A stretch of 64,000 nucleotides of DNA from Sipunculus nudus. Lineage: Eukaryota; Annelida; Sipuncula; Golfingiida; Sipunculidae. Positions within the stretch are counted from its first letter, which is position 1; each line of letters starts with the position of its first letter. Position numbers and translations under genes: made by a program. The notes under the pieces are model-generated. The model worked only from the letters and a program-made list of their open reading frames with translations, did no database searches and was not told the DNA's origin. Shown in pieces: positions 1 through 13,400 of this stretch. Location: positions 56,428,917-56,492,916 of the forward strand of contig CM049319.1 in NCBI GenBank assembly GCA_026874595.1. The letters run 5' to 3'.

Positions 1-394
1 TAAATATTGTAGAGGAGTAACCTGGTCAGGTAAATGTCATCAGGTATAATGGCTACCAAGTCAGCTTTTTCATCAGTTGTGGCTCTTAGTTTGTACTGCA
101 TTGACATTTAGTGTTACTGTTGTGTTAGAATATTTGAGTGTCCACTCAGTAAAGCTTATACAAATAAATAGTCCGTTGTGTTTGTAATTAATTAAATATA
201 GACATCTATCAAGCTTGTAGACACTGGAACACTTTAACACAGGAGTATAGTGCAGGAATCGTGACTTCATTGATGTAAAACATATGTAGACTCATTGTGC
301 AATCTTTTGCAATATATATAACATATAAATACACATTCCAGTACTTTGTACATCGCAGTACAAATGATTGTGATGCCATAATGGCTACTATTGA
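1..394. other. AT-rich sequence with no recognised feature
   Basis: No exon with supporting splice sites, no tandem repeat and no terminal inverted repeat was seen here. The short open frames are what is expected by chance. Confidence 0.5.
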
Positions 395-1858
395 ACCCTC
401 ATTATTGTATCTGCAAAAAACAGAGTTATGCGGATACTATGTTTTCAGCCCACCGCCGCCGCCACGGCTGCATAGGTGTCCAGAGAACTCCTCCGTAACT
501 GCTGGGCTAATTTTACGAAACTGGGATTATATATGTTCAGGTCACATGAACTACTGCGCCCTGATTTTGTTTTGACCTCTGACCTTTCCTCTGTGCTCTG
601 CATCCATCTGTGCATCTGTTTTGAACCATTAACCCACATATCTCTGGAACTATTTGTACGATCAGAAAAAAAAATTTGCCAAATGTAGCCCTTGGATAGC
701 TCTATAACATACATAAAAATGGTGGCGCAACCTGCAACCATTTTTGCACAGCATCCATCAATTCATCTGCCTTTGGATAAAATCACTCATATCTCTGCAT
801 TGGTTGGACTTATCCACCTAAAATTTTGCATGTGTATACATCCTGGACAGCTTTCTTGATTTTATGACAGGTTGCACCACCTACATTCACGTTCAGGCTG
901 CAGACTTTTAAGCTTATATCTCAAGACTGGTTTGACGCATGCTTCTGAAATTTTGCATGATTATAGATCTCACAAAGCTCTTTATTATATGCAAAACTGG
1001 TGGCTCCACCTGCAACTATTTTTGCACAGCGTCTGTCTGTTTGTCTGCTGTGGGATGAAATCATTCATATCTCTGCACTGGTTTGACTTACATGCCTAAA
1101 ATTTGGCATGTGTATACATCTTGGATAGCTTCCTTGATTTTGTTGCAGGTGGCGCCACCTACTTTTATTTTTGCGCTTCAGACATCCAGGCTCATATCTC
1201 GGGAACTGATCGGGCCAAAAATTTTGCATGTGTATAGATCTCACATAGCTCTTTATCATACGCAAACTGGTGGGGCTTCCTGCAACAATTTTTGCACAGC
1301 GTCTGTCTGTTTGTCTGCCATGGAATAAAATCACTCATATCTTGGCAGTGGTTTGACTTTTCTGCCTAAAATTTTGCGTGTTTAGACATCTTGGATAGCT
1401 TTCTTGATTTTATGACAGGTCGTGCCACCTACATTCACATTTACGCGGCAGACATTCAAGCTTATATCTCAGGAACCGTTTGATCGAATTGGACAAAATT
1501 TTGCACGTGTATAGATCTCACATAGCTCTTTATTAAAGGCAAAACTGGTAGTACCACCTGGAACCATTTTTGCACAGCGTCTGTCTGTTTGTCTGCCGTG
1601 GGATAAAATCAATCATATTTCCACAGTGGTTTAACTTTTTGCATATGTATACAACTTTGACAGTTTTCTGGATTTTGTGGTAGGTGCGCAACCTGCATAC
1701 ACATTTCATTGCAGACATCCATGCTAATATGCAACACACCTCACTTTATTTCCCTTTGCCACTCAAAAAATGCCTCACTTCACCCGTCCCACTCTGATTT
1801 TGGCAGATACATGTAGTCGCTTTTCGCTAATGTCGACCACCCATATTCTAGTTTAAAA
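395..1858 (-). mobile_element. Tandem-core repeat element, copy 1 (hairpin end at left, ACTAGAAT end at right)
   Basis: First of four copies of one dispersed family; the others start near 9025, 47110 and 51166. Read on the minus strand it begins with the block ACTAGAATATGGGTGGTCGAC, then a TGTATCTGCC/AAAATCAGAG terminal-like block. Next come degenerate ~280-bp units, each with a GGTGGCGCCACC-like palindrome and a TTTGCACAGCGTCTGTCTG block (plus strand). It ends in a hairpin made of a GTATCCGC arm and its inverse next to ACAGAG. Flanking DNA differs between copies, so these blocks mark the ends. No transposase is visible, so it is non-autonomous. A core of tandem units between hairpin ends resembles bivalve 'pearl'/Helentron elements; that assignment is inference. 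Confidence 0.6.
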
Positions 1859-2000
1859 TGTACTCATTGCACTTATACAGACTAATTTCTACTGTATTAA
1901 AGTATGACAGAGGTTAAGAATTCTTTTTTATAAGACAACTTTCAAATGGTAGAATAACATAATATATCGATCATGCTCACCTGATGAACAACTTGAGGTT

Positions 2001-2979
2001 TCATTACTGTTTGAAACCCCTATATCTGCAGTCAATCTAAATGAGGTTTATATTCATATTAGACATCATAAAGTATTCATTTTTTTAACTTGGTATAGTG
2101 ATTTTTCTGATAGTAAACATACTTTTGAAATTTTTACTCATTTTTAAATTATTTTGTAACAGTTAAAAAAGAATGAAGCTTTTAGAAAGGTACACTATTT
2201 TAAGCCCCCAGTAAAAATAATCTGCTTTTAATGAACTATAGTCCGTTTCATCCCCTCATGTCCACCTGTTCTTTGCTATGAAAATTTTTATTAGGTACAT
2301 TTCAAGGGAAACAAATATAGTGTTGAGGAGAGGATTACAGAACCTAATTTTCCACTAGGTAACTAAAATCCTATCTTATGCCATATTTGAGTAACAGAAT
2401 TTTCTGATAATATGAGAAATCAGTCTACATTTTACAACATATCAGACCCACTTATGGCGGTCAAGGTCATTGGTCACATGCAAAAATGGCCTCAACTGAC
2501 AGCAGCTGATTGGATGACCTCATGTAAACACTCTAAAAAATATAACCAGCTAAAACTAAGATGGCTACTTGTGGAGGGATACACCATATCTGCCAGATCA
2601 TGATAAAGAGACAAAAATGTTGTGAAACATAAACTGGGGATTTATTGTAAAATTCTTAACTGCCATATTAGGTTGTCATTTCCATATGTTGTTTACTTGG
2701 AAAATATTGAAAAATATAAACTTTTAAGTAAATCATCTACAAAAAACAGGTGGACAGCAGGTGGTGAAATGGACTATAATATTAAACTACATGACAGTAT
2801 CTTAATAACGTTTTTTTATTCTTCCTTTATCATGATTCTAACTCACCTAAAACTGAAGTTTAACATTTTCATTCAATTAATTACTGAATAAAAACTTAAA
2901 AAGTACACTATATGAGGTCTCATATGAATTTAAAACACTTTTGAACTGAATATAGATATGGGGTTTCAAACAGTAATGA
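2001..2979. mobile_element. Non-autonomous DNA transposon with identical 20-bp terminal inverted repeats
   Basis: The left end TCATTACTGTTTGAAACCCC (2001-2020) is repeated exactly in inverse at 2960-2979. Weaker inverted similarity (TATATCT, ATTCATAT, ATGAGGT words) continues inward for roughly 60-80 bases. The 940-base interior is AT-rich and contains no recognisable transposase. A target-site duplication is not obvious, so the superfamily is left open. Confidence 0.6.
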
Positions 2980-5150
2980 TACCATAAAAAATGTAAACGT
3001 ATTCCTTATTCATTGTGTTGTCTTGAAGTACTCAGTGGCTAAATTCTGAAGTCCATGTCTGTCAGACAGTATCACTCAACCTCTGTCAGGAATAGTTGAC
3101 TACATTTATATCAGTGAATGTTTTTTAAAACTTGACCAAATGAGGAAATTATAGAATTTATCGCCCATGCAGTCAGTTGATGATTATATGGGAATTTTTA
3201 TTGACATTGGTTTATTTCTTATATCAAAGACACAATCATCTGTATGTCATGAATGAAGAAAGTCCTTTTATTTTTAAAGGTTTGCAACTGTAGCAAGAAC
3301 AAACTTGGTGAATAAAAAAAACAGATTCACAGAAAACCATGGCCTGGTGGTGGCATTGTCTGTTGAATGAGGATGAAGGTATTCATAATGATAAGAATGA
3401 TATGTTATTATTAAGCCTTCTGGATTTCAGGTTTTTTATGTACATGGTTAGGAATAATCCAGAAGTCATAACATATCATTAATGTCTAAGACATAAGAGC
3501 AAATCTCTGAGGTTCTATAATGAGATTTCATCATTATGCCATTTTAGGCACTGGTGGTGGCATTGTCTGTTGAATGAGGATGAAGGTATTCATAATGATA
3601 AGAATGATATGTTATTATTAAGCCTTGTTCTTGTTCAAAATTTTTTGGAAGAGATTCACCAAATTCTGTATTCCCACTGCCTGCAATCATGGTTCACATA
3701 AGACTTGGATAAAACCTATTTTAGCAAACCCAATGGGGAAAACCTGGGTAAAAGACTATTTTGCCGAGGTTTATCCATATTTTACCAGAGTTTTGGCCAG
3801 TTTATTACCCAAGCTTTGGTATGATCATGTTCATTTGCTTTTATCAGGCAGGACCCAAGCTCATAGTTTCTTTCAGATCAGTCAACAGAAGTTTGGTTAA
3901 CACATTTTTGTGAATACTTGTAATTTGGTTGCGATCCAAGTTGCTCTGACCACAACATTTCTGTCCAAAAGAAGCCATTTACCAGTCTCACTTTAATGCA
4001 TGATGTTTGACCATACAGAGCATATTACTCTTATCAATAAGAATTACAGTTAAATACCTGGTCAATCCTGCCTTGAATTCAGGAGATAAGTACAGAAAAG
4101 TCAATTAAATCCCACAAGTGGGGAGTGTGACAGTGTGACCATGGCATAATACCTGCCAAGCACTTGTCTTCATATTTCTAATGAATATGAAAACCCTTAT
4201 GCTTTTGTGCAATAATTGTCATCTGAACAGCTGTTGTATTAGAATACTGACTTTAAAGTATACAAGGTAGTTATATAATCCAGCATAGCTGGAAAAAGGT
4301 GACCTTCAACTGAACCTAGCAGATAAATTAAGACATAGCTGCGCTTCAATGATAAATAAAAGTATCAAGTTTTTATAAGATTTAAATCCAATAAAAATTA
4401 ATGAATTTCAGTAAAATTTTATGTGGCAAGAAAAGGAAAGAAATTGTTATTTTTGAGTTGAACAGAAATGAGATGAGGAAATATGGATCATTACACCTGT
4501 CTGTTTACACCTGTGTTGTTAGAATTAATAAATTAGGAACAGTGCCGAAATTTGGTTTTGGAATTTTCAACTGTAAGATGGAACATTCATTATGCTTGGA
4601 GGTTTTGACTCTTTTATTGATATCTAGTTCAGCCTATGATATTCAGTTACAGCATACCCCTTTCTTATTTAATAAAACTAGATAAGTGAGTAAACACAAA
4701 TTCAAAAATTTGTGTATGGTAACAATTCCCACACTGTATTGATTGATGTGACATATTAAGATATGATAACGTGACTAAAATCATCAGAAATGTTTGTCCT
4801 TCACTCGAATCTGCATAACTAGTATTGACTACACATCCAATCCTAGAAAGATAATGATACTGGAATAAACTGAGGAAAATTGATGGAATTTATTAGTAAG
4901 GCATCGTTTACATATTATATCCAAATGCAGTAATTGTGAAATCTTTATACAGTAGAAACTAAAGCTACATACAGTAATGGAACCAGGACTTCTGAACATC
5001 AAAGAGAGGTGCCTTTGCTTGAGAGATTTAATATTATCCTCCAAGTCTACATCTCATTAGACCATGTAAAGTGTCTGTAATAAAGAAGTGCCCATAATAA
5101 AGGTGTCCATATAAAGAGTTCCAATGTAAGTATAAAGATAGGTGCCAAAC
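2980..5150. other. Upstream non-coding DNA with one 76-bp direct duplication
   Basis: No exon could be supported. A ~76-base block beginning CTGGTGGTGGCATTGTCTGT occurs at about 3344-3419 and again at about 3550-3626. The copies are nearly identical and separated by ~130 bases, like a small segmental duplication or the ends of a tiny LTR-like unit. The rest is AT-rich and featureless. Confidence 0.5.
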
Positions 5151-5339
5151 ATAGGTGCAATTTGGTGGGGGACAAGGGGGGGACATGCCCTCCCCCTATT
5201 TTCAACCAGTTTGGACATACCATGTTAAGTCCTCCCACTGTTTGCTAATTAAATGAATATAATTTTGTCAGTTGAACATAGGTTCTAACTTAAATTTCCC
5301 ATCCCCCCTAAAAAATTGCAAATGGAAATTGTGCCTATG
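5151..5339. mobile_element. Short MITE-like element with 14-bp inverted ends
   Basis: CATAGGTGCAATTT at the left is matched by AAATTGTGCCTATG at the right (12 of 14 bases in inverse), enclosing G-rich and C-rich tracts near opposite ends. No coding capacity. Target duplication not clear. Confidence 0.45.
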
Positions 5340-5506
5340 GTGCCAAAGCTTGCTTCTATTAGATTTTTACTATTATATTACAGTCAAGCAACTAATAATC
5401 ATTCTTGATTTTAACATATAGATATTGCTTTCAATGTGGTTAATATGTAAACATGTAGACTAAAATACCATATTTAATGTTTTAAATCTGTCTATCTTTT
5501 TTGCAG

Positions 5507-5751
5507 ATAAAAAAAGGAAATGGTGTCATTAAGGATATTTGGGCTGTTAATCTGCGTGATTGGTTGCCATGGTTACCTTGATTGGGAGCTGGTGCACAGT
5601 GGGAATCACTCTCTTGCTCCGTTACCACGCCGTGATGCTGGTTTAGGATATTACATTGCAGGAAAGTCTTTGGTCATGTTTGGAGGACGCACCATCTTAA
5701 ATAAAGCTAATATAATCCTTGGAGATATATGGATTTATGATCTAGAAATTG
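5507..5751 (+). CDS. Kelch-b561 gene, first coding exon (signal peptide, first kelch blade)
   Basis: Preceded by a TTTTTTGCAG acceptor, so a 5' untranslated exon should lie upstream; coding starts at 5520. Encodes residues 1-77: hydrophobic leader, then a kelch blade with VMFGG and GDIWIYDLE. Donor GTAAGT; ends in phase 1. Confidence 0.9.
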
Positions 5752-8700
5752 GTAAGTATTTCAGTTACATTCTGTTTCTGAGGTGTAGTAGAACACATTT
5801 CAAAGTCTGTGTACTTTAACACAAATTATAAACAAAAGTAATATTCCATAGTATATACAGATGTATACTTTTAGAAAAATAAGCCTTATATAATGAAAGG
5901 TGCTGCTGTTTGTGAGATATTGTTTCTTGTAAGTTGAATTAATTGGCTCAAATTTTCATCTTCTACCATAATGTTATGCATGACATTGATGACATTGGCA
6001 CATTGCAAAGAAAGCAAGATATATTTCAGCATTTTTCTCATTACATAGCAAATATATTCACGGGTTATCAAACTCTGTAATCTTTATTTTTATGTGATTA
6101 TACATTTCTATTTATTAAGGAAAAATTAAAGAATCATGAATAATGAGTTAAATATAGTAAAATAAGCTTTTTTTTTAAAAAAACTTAAAATGCCCAGTTG
6201 TTGAAAAAATATCATCTGCTGAAGAATTATATAATTGCCATAAAGTATGTTACATATTCTTGAATTACCAAAGGGAATCATATGGTACAATCAAGTCATT
6301 CTGATAACATCTCAGGGCTAGCGTTAGTGCGTGTTTTGAATACCGTACGTGACACCCAGCATGGGGCATCATTTGTTGAAAATACCCAGCGTGCAAGTGA
6401 CCTTGACCTGTTTTTCTAGGTGACTGAGTTGTAGACTCATTTTGTTGCATTCCCTACTCCCTGTGTAACTAGCCGCATACTCCTACACACTTGAAGGTGC
6501 CAACAAGAGACTGGCAATCTAATTCATCGTATATACTTGACCTGATTTGATTTATGAAGTTTAAGGTCAGATAGCAAAGTGATGAAAATTGTCAACTGTC
6601 TAAGTTTGTGAATCCATGAGGAAAATGTGTGTCAGCTTGAAATATTAAATTTAATTCTTGCCTTTCTCTTTAGAGGGAGAGAAAGAGAGAGAGAGTAAGA
6701 AAGAGAGAGCATAAAGAAAGAGAGTTAAAGTTAATGGGAGAGTGTTAAAGATAGTGTAAGAGAGAGAGAGGGAGAGAGAGAGAGAGAGAGAGGGAGTGAG
6801 GTTCACACTATAGCCAGGGCCTGATTGTGCTGGGTTATATCTTTAGTTGAGATTTACTCATGATTTAACATATATAAAAATAAATTACTTTTATGCATAT
6901 AATATGATACATATTATAATCCTATGTTTTTATTTTATGGATAACAATAGTTTTAAAGCAAATTGTCAAGAATGTCCTCAACTAGGACTGAGTTGTCCGT
7001 TATACAAAATTTTAAGCCATGCACTGCCTGTTAAAACTCACTGAGTACACTGACACGTGTGGTTTTAAGACATAAATATTGTCTTATTAATTATTACCTC
7101 TGGTTAGATTACACTCCAGACAGATTCATGCTGAAGCATTAATTGTCACTGGGATCTAGACTGGATCTGATTATGAAAGGGACTAAGACCATCAGGCATG
7201 TAATATCATCAGACATGTAATACCACCAGGCCTGTAATATCATGAGGCATGTAATATCATCAGGCATGTAATACCATAAGGCATGTGATATCACCAGGCA
7301 TGTGATATACCATCAGGCATTTAATACCATCAGGCATGTAATATCATCAGGCATGAGATATCATCAGGCATGTAATGCCATCAGGCATGTAATACCATCA
7401 GGCATGTATTAGCATCAGGCATGTAATATAATTAGGCATGTAATATCATCAGGCATGTAATACCATCAGGCCAGTAATATCATCAGGCATGTAATATCAT
7501 CAAGCATGTAATATCATCAGGCCTGTAATATCATCAAACATGTAATCTCATCAGGCATGTAATATCATCAGGCCTGTAATATCATCAGGCATGTAATATC
7601 ATCAGGCATGTTATATCAGGCATGTGATATACCTTCAGGCATTTAATACCATCAGGCATGTAATATTATCAGGCATGAGATATCATCAGGCATGTAATGC
7701 CATCAGGCATATAATACCATCAGGCATGTATTAGCATCAGGCATGTAATATAATCAGGCATGTAATATCATCAGGCATGTAATACCATCAGGCCAGTAAT
7801 ATCATCAGGCATGTAATATCATCAAGCATGTAATATCATCAGGCCTGTAATATCATCAAACATGTAATCTCATCAGGCATGTAATATCATCAGGCCTGTA
7901 ATATCATCAGGCATGTAATGTCATCAGGCATGTAATAATATCAAGCATGTAATATCATCAGGCATGTAATATCATCAGGCATGTAATAACACCAGGCCTG
8001 TAATATCATCAGGCATGTTATATCACCAGGCATGTAATACCACAAGGCCTGTAATATCATCAGGCATGTGATATCATCAGGCATGTAATACCACCAGGCC
8101 TGTAATATCATCAGGCATGTTATATCACCAGGCATGTAATACCACAAGGCCTGTAATATCATCAGGCATGTAATGTCATCAGGCATGTAATAATATCAAG
8201 CATGTAATATCATCAGGCATGTAATATCATCAGGCATGTAATAACACCAGGCCTGTAATATCATCAGGCATGTTATATCACCAGGCATGTAATACCACAA
8301 GGCCTGTAATATCATCAGGCATGTGATATCATCAGGCATGTAATACCACCAGGCCTGTAATACCACCAGGCCTGTAATATCATCAGGCATGTAATATCAT
8401 CAGGCATGTAATATCATCAGGCATGTAATATCATCAGGCCTGTAATATCACCAAGCATGTAGTATCAGCAAGCATGTAATACCACCAGGCCTGTACTATC
8501 ATCAGGCATGTAATACCACCTGGCCAGTAATACCACCAGGCCTGTAATACTACCAGGCATTTAATACCACCAGGCATGTAATATCATCAAACATGTAATA
8601 CCATCAGGCCTGTGATATCATCAGGCATGTTATATCATCAGGCATGTAATACCACCAGGCCTGTAATATCATCAGGCATGTAATATCATCAGGCATGTAA

Positions 8701-10364
8701 TATCATCAGGCATGTTATATCATTTTACAGGATTATTCATGTCAGGTATATATCTGCATGATACTGTTCATGAGAACCATTAGTCCCATGTTTATTATTA
8801 TTATACTGTTTATTATAATAATATTTTAATATAAACAGAAAAATTATATTAACCATTATTATACCTCAACCCTATAAGAAGGTATTATGTTTTTCTCTTG
8901 GATTGTTTGTTGGTTTGTTTGTTAATATGTCTTCGCAATTGTGAACATATTTAAGTGCAATATTTGTGGAGGGTTACAGTAACATCATAGGAACAATCCA
9001 TATAATTTTGCAGTTAATATGGATTTATTTTATCCGCCAAAACAAAGATTAGCGGATAATGTTTTCTTGACCAGGTTCGGCCCTGCCGCTGCCACCGCGT
9101 TCATTTCTGGAATAGAACTCTGAGACCACTGGACAGATTTTTTACAGACTTTACACAATTATATGGTAACATGTGAACTGGTGCCAAAATATTTTGCATT
9201 GAACTCTGACCTTTCCTCTCCAGTGCGTCCATCTGTGCATCTGTTTTGAAACATTTACCCACATATCTTCAGACTCGTTTGACCAATCAGGCTAAAAATT
9301 TTGCACTAATGTAGCTCTTTGATAGCTTCATAACAAAAATAAAATATGATGGTAAGTGCCACCTGCAACCATTTATGCACAGCGTCCATCTGTTCATCTG
9401 CCTTGGGATAAAGTCACTCATATCTCTGCAGTGAATGGACTTATCAACCTGAAATTTTGCATGTGAATTTATCCTGGATAGCTTCTTGATTTTATGACAG
9501 GTGGCACAACCTACATTCACGTTCAGGCTGCAGACTTTTAAGCTTATATCTTAGGACTGGTTTGACACATGCTTCTGAAATTTTGCATGTTTATGATCTC
9601 ACATAGCTCTTTATTATATGCAAAACTGGTAGCGCAACCTGTAACCATTTTTGCACAAAGTCAGTCTGTTTGTCTGCCTTGGGATAAAATCACTCCTATC
9701 TCAGCAGTGGTTTGACTTATCTGCCTAAACTTTTGCATGTATATATGTCGAGGGAAGAATGAGAATCTGGGAAGATCCGGAATCCTCCCTGGAAAAATCA
9801 GAATTCTGATTTTTCCCTGGAAAAATGAGAATTCTAATTTGTCCCGGGAATAATGGGAATTCCCATTCTTCCCAGGAAAAATGAGAATCATTTCATACTA
9901 TGATTTGATTCTCATTTTTCCCGGGAAGAATGAGAATTCTGATTTTTCCCGGGAAAAACCAGAATTCTTATTTTTTCCCAGCCAGCTTCCAATTTGTTAA
10001 ATGATATCCTTTTAATAGTTATGGTGGGTTAAGTTTGCATATTTTACTACGGTATTATAACCAAATTTTTAATGTTATTAAATGACCATTGCTAAAAGAA
10101 AAGTAACATTTTTTGTTATGAAAAAAAGTAGAAAACACATTATGACAACAACTTTTGATCGCACTGCATAGCAATCAATACTGATTGATGTTTAATGATC
10201 AAAGGGGTCAGATCAACAAACAGTATCATAATACTTTGTGTCAACAAGTGTAGTTATTCCTAAGCCCTTTAAACATACTTTTTTTTTTAATTCTCTATGA
10301 ACCTCATTTCAGAAACCTGACCTAGCTATTATTATAATTTTATAACAAAAAATGAACAAACTTG

Positions 10365-10408
<44 letters not shown>

Positions 10409-13400
10409 CTTTTTGTCAGCTTCATATTTTATTCACATGTTTCTATTTTGTGTGAGTGTACTATTTATTTCTTTTTTAACACTTGAACAATTCAGAATTA
10501 ATGTGAAAAAAAATATGATCAAAGTTTCTTTCTGAAACGAGACATAAGTATGAAAAAAATTAAGAGTTAAGTTGGCATCAATTATTCCCATTCTTCCCGG
10601 GAAGAATGAGAATTCTCATTTTTCCCAGGTTTGAATTTCAAAACTGAATTCCAATCTCTCCTGGGAAAAATGAGAATTCTCTATTTTCCCGGGAGACACT
10701 GGAATTCTCATTTGTCACAGGAAGAATGAGAATTCTCATTCTTCCCGGGAAGAATGGGAATCCCTTCATATCTTCTATGGATTCTCATTTTTCCCGGGAA
10801 AAATTAGAATTCTGATTATTCCCGGGAGGATTCTGGATCTTCCCAGATTCTCATTCTTCCCTCGACATATACATCTTGGAGAGCTTTCTCAATTTTGTGG
10901 CAGGTGGCGCCACTTACATTCACGTTCAGGCTGCAGATGTCTAGGCTTGTATCCAATCAGGACTGGTTTGACGTATGCTTCTGAAATTTTTGCATGTGTA
11001 TAGATCTCACACAGATCCTTATACTTTCTGGATTTTGTGGCAGGTAGCGCCACCTACATACACATTTCAGCTGCAGACATGCATCCATGCTTATATGCAA
11101 CACATCTCACTCTATTTCCCCTTTAATTTGTCACTCAATCCATGCCTCACTTCATCCGTCCCACTCTGATTTTGGCGGATACATGAAGTCTCTTGTGTCA
11201 AATACCCGTATTCTAGTTATAATTCAAATGATTGTCACACTTGGTGATTCCTTTGTCCCCACTGAGACCACTCCATACTTCCATTAGGGTCAGCATACGT
11301 TAAGCAACTGACCAGTGTTGCTGGCAGGGGTATCAAGGTAGTCATACCACCATACACAACATCTGTAATTTTGTTACAATTCTTCCTTTTAGATAAAGCT
11401 AGAAAATTAAGAAATCAAACTTTTTATGATGTCAAGGTGTTTTTTTTTATATGAAGCTAAGAACTAATAATTGAGTTAAACGATTTGACCAGAAAAACAG
11501 TAATGGTGTACATCTTAATTGTCCCTGTTGCATTTAAGTGGAATGTGTCAGACTAATAAGCTTGTTAGATAAATGTCAAGTATCACTCATCTTAGAAGTT
11601 CAGAGTTTTATTTCTCATGAGCAGTCAGGTAAATTATGCTTGGTCATGGATCATGCGTGGTATGGTCGCCCTGAATTAGAGACAAGTTCAGTGACTGCTG
11701 ATGTGTATACGACAAGGAATTAAATGCTTCTTAATTCTATAAACAATTCGGATGACCTTTCTAAAATTTTAATAATACATGCAGGAAAAAAATCTGATGC
11801 TTCGAAGTTCCATGCATGAACAGTTGGGACAACTCATTTTGCAGCATTTAATTATCTGCTGGGAAAATAAAAGAATAGGAAAAAAGTGGTTTAAAGGATT
11901 GTTGTCCAATGCCATTGCTGAAGGAGCTATTGGTGAGGGACAAAGAAATTTTGAGGGTCTGTCTGTCCGTCAAAGATATGATGTTTACACAATAACTAGA
12001 AAAGTATTTGTGGAACTGTATGAGTCACCAAACTTGCAGCATAGGTGCACCTTATCAAGGGTTAGGTCAAGCTCGAACATGGATGACCTTGACACATTTT
12101 TTAAGGTCACAGCAGTGATAATGCTTAATGATGTTTACACAATAAAAAATAATTAAGAAATAAATTGAGGCATGGTAACTAAACTTACAGCATTGATGCA
12201 GCTCAGTAAGGGCTAGGTTTATTTATGAACATGGATGACCTTGACATATTTTTCAAGTTCATTTAGGCAATAATGCTCAAACGATGTTTAAACACCATAA
12301 CTTTAAAAAGATTTGAGGCACTGAATGAGTCACCAAACTTGTAGCATTGACGTACCTAATTAAGGCTAGGTCAAGATTGATTATGGATGACCATCAGTTT
12401 TCAAGGTTACAGTGGTAATCTTGGTGGATGATATTGACCCATCACTAATTTGATACAGGTTTTCAAAACTTGATTTCCAGCTATTTCCACAACAGGTGGG
12501 GGATAAACTGGATCTGTTCCACAGCTAGATTATCTTTTACCTTGTTGTTCTTTAATGTGTTAAAATAGGTGAAAGATAAACATGAAAACAGTTACACAAA
12601 TTATACACACTTTGTTATAACTGCTAATGTTATATACTATTAGGACACACTCTGAGATGTGTACTGTGATTATCAGTGTGTGTCCTCTGTAATTGGGCCT
12701 TACACAGAGGTAATAACACAGCACAGTTATTTGACACTATGCAGATGTTAAATTGTACTAATTTAGTACCAGTCAGACCATCATTTAAGCCATGGCACAT
12801 GTTGTACAGTCATGTACTCTCTATTTTGTGTTGTTCTGTCCTGTGAGTGAGTCAGTGTTATTGTGAGGACTTTACCTGTCACCCTTAATCATTCACACAG
12901 GTAACCATGAATACCTGGGTGATGGACCAGAACTTAATGTAAGGCCTGTGCCTGTGTACTCTGTATAATGTTTTATTGCTTGGGTAAGGAACTTGCTTTT
13001 ATTGAAAGGGTAGGGCCCAGCTTTATTAGAGGTTTCACATGTTTTAGACGAGGGGTGGGCAGAGGGTAGCCCCTAGGCTACATGTGGCCTGACAGGTCAA
13101 TAATATTGTGCTGACTGCAAATGATCTTGAATTGCTATTTGTGCAGGCCAAGGTATTCCATCATAGAATGTCCAATAACTCAAAATTTGATTTTGCAGGC
13201 ATGTTGTTTATGGATGTGAACAAAGCATTGGGTGGGGGATATATATTTACTATGAATAGTATATAATGATATTAAATGATCAAATATATGTACTAAATAT
13301 ATTTCAATCTTGTTATTCAAACATCAATTGCTAGAAACACTAAAAAATATGAAAATTGAAGATAAATGCTGTACATTTAACATTAGAAAATGATTTGTTT

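Noticed and set aside
7941-8390. Minus-strand frames with a 17-residue repeat
   Set aside because: Pure consequence of the 17-bp minisatellite (3x17 bp).
7190-8722. CRISPR-like direct repeats
   Set aside because: Units are contiguous with no unique spacers, and the genome is eukaryotic. The same reasoning applies to the 39-, 43-, 280-, 325- and 337-bp arrays.
11779-12156. 125-codon plus-strand open frame
   Set aside because: Its second half lies in degenerate ~155-bp repeats and no family was recognised.
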